A DNA stretch of 16,983 bases. Origin: CAZULF01 sp964621215. GTDB taxonomy: Bacteria > Pseudomonadota > Gammaproteobacteria > UBA1113. Where the stretch lies: assembly GCA_964621215.1 (NCBI GenBank), contig CAZULF010000040.1, positions 1 through 16,983 of the forward strand. Reading direction: 5' to 3'. The notes below the pieces were generated by a model that was not told the origin of the DNA, ran no database searches, and worked only from the letters and a program-made list of their open reading frames with translations. The translations under genes and the position numbers were made by a program. Shown piece by piece: positions 16,770 through 16,983 of the stretch; position 1 is the first letter of the stretch, and each line of letters begins with the position of its first letter.

Positions 16770-16983
16770 TTATCTTGAATACATTTGATACCCCGCCGAA
16801 CTAGACGAACTTGATTCTGCTCGGCCTCGATGCGAAGAAGCAGCACTCGCTCCAGAGGCGATGCCCGTTCCGCTTGGAGCCGCTCTACCTCGACCAAATA
16901 AGGTAGGCCCTGAGTGTTCAGCATAACCGCCACTGCTTGCACCTACCTCAGAACTCCCTCTGCCGCCGACTCCTAGCTTGCCA
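16770..16983 (-). CDS. C-terminal tail of a truncated Gly/Ser-rich protein sharing TLFGRG with the TM kinase
   Basis: The minus strand is open from the right edge to TAA at 16772-16770, giving the last 70 residues of a protein. The sequence is low complexity (Gly, Ser, Ala, Arg), with GGRGSSEVGASSGGYAEH, SGPTLFGRGRAAPSG (motif at 16913-16887) and a final SSSSSSAGYQMYSR. SGPTLFGRG closely matches SGSTLFGRG in the tail of the TM kinase, so the missing upstream part may be another kinase or effector of the same family (inference). The stop is 16 nt from the ETF-QO stop, a normal convergent arrangement. Confidence 0.65.
   Translation of the reverse strand, partial: GKLGVGGRGSSEVGASSGGYAEHSGPTLFGRGRAAPSGTGIASGASAASSHRGRAESSSSSSAGYQMYSR

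Noticed and set aside
16634..16942. 102-residue minus-strand ORF at the right edge
   Set aside because: It runs antisense through the end of the ETF-QO gene and overlaps the better-supported frame ending at 16770, which carries the TLFGRG motif.

Overview
The window looks like a chromosomal segment of an AT-rich gammaproteobacterium, most likely a host- or amoeba-associated member of the Legionellales (Coxiella/Legionella/Aquicella/Berkiella-like). This is inferred from gene content, not from a marker gene. Housekeeping genes for peptide and amino-acid use (peptide ABC transporter ATPase, M17 aminopeptidase, alanine dehydrogenase, electron transfer flavoprotein and its quinone reductase) are mixed with eukaryote-like genes: two TKL-type protein kinases, a WD40 propeller, a Sel1-repeat protein, and an orphan protein ending in a CaaX prenylation box. 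There are no rRNA or tRNA genes, no transposase and no CRISPR array.

Layout. 1-1038 (-): peptide ABC transporter ATPase, cut by the left edge, whose 3' end runs into a palindromic repeat. About 1026-1796 (+): secreted phosphodiester-glycosidase-like protein. 1900-6520 (+): a compact three-gene cluster (Sel1 protein; WD40-propeller kinase; two-TM-segment kinase), with 34 and 30 nt gaps and a good ribosome binding site before each gene. 8022-6550 (-): guaB, convergent with the kinases and preceded by a MazE/MazF-type toxin-antitoxin pair. 10225-8849 (-): M17 aminopeptidase. 13157-10335 (-): etfB-etfA-ald, apparently one operon. 14667-13384 (-): orphan CaaX protein. 14668-15127: repeat-rich intergenic region. 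15128-16753 (+): ETF-ubiquinone oxidoreductase. 16983-16770 (-): Gly/Ser-rich C-terminal tail of a gene cut by the right edge.

How the genes fit together. Imported or internal peptides would be cut by the aminopeptidase, alanine oxidised by Ald, and electrons from acyl-CoA or amino-acid dehydrogenases passed through EtfAB to ETF-QO and the quinone pool. ETF-QO and etfBA are divergent and would be close neighbours if the CaaX gene were not between them. That gene sits between two copies of the etfB leader, so it appears to be an insertion that acquired a duplicated leader.

Main points of interest. (1) The two kinases share a nearly identical C-terminal PPxYAGNLSSCS tail on otherwise diverged proteins. 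A second tail motif (TLFGRG) recurs in the truncated right-edge gene, so the tails may be a family signal for secretion, localisation or partner binding. (2) The orphan protein ends in Cys-Val-Ile-Leu, a textbook CaaX box for host geranylgeranylation, which makes it a candidate effector. (3) Several repeat families have invaded gene ends and intergenic space, one supplying the ald stop codon and another coding the end of the ABC ATPase. Family calls rest on motifs read by eye; no database search was possible.
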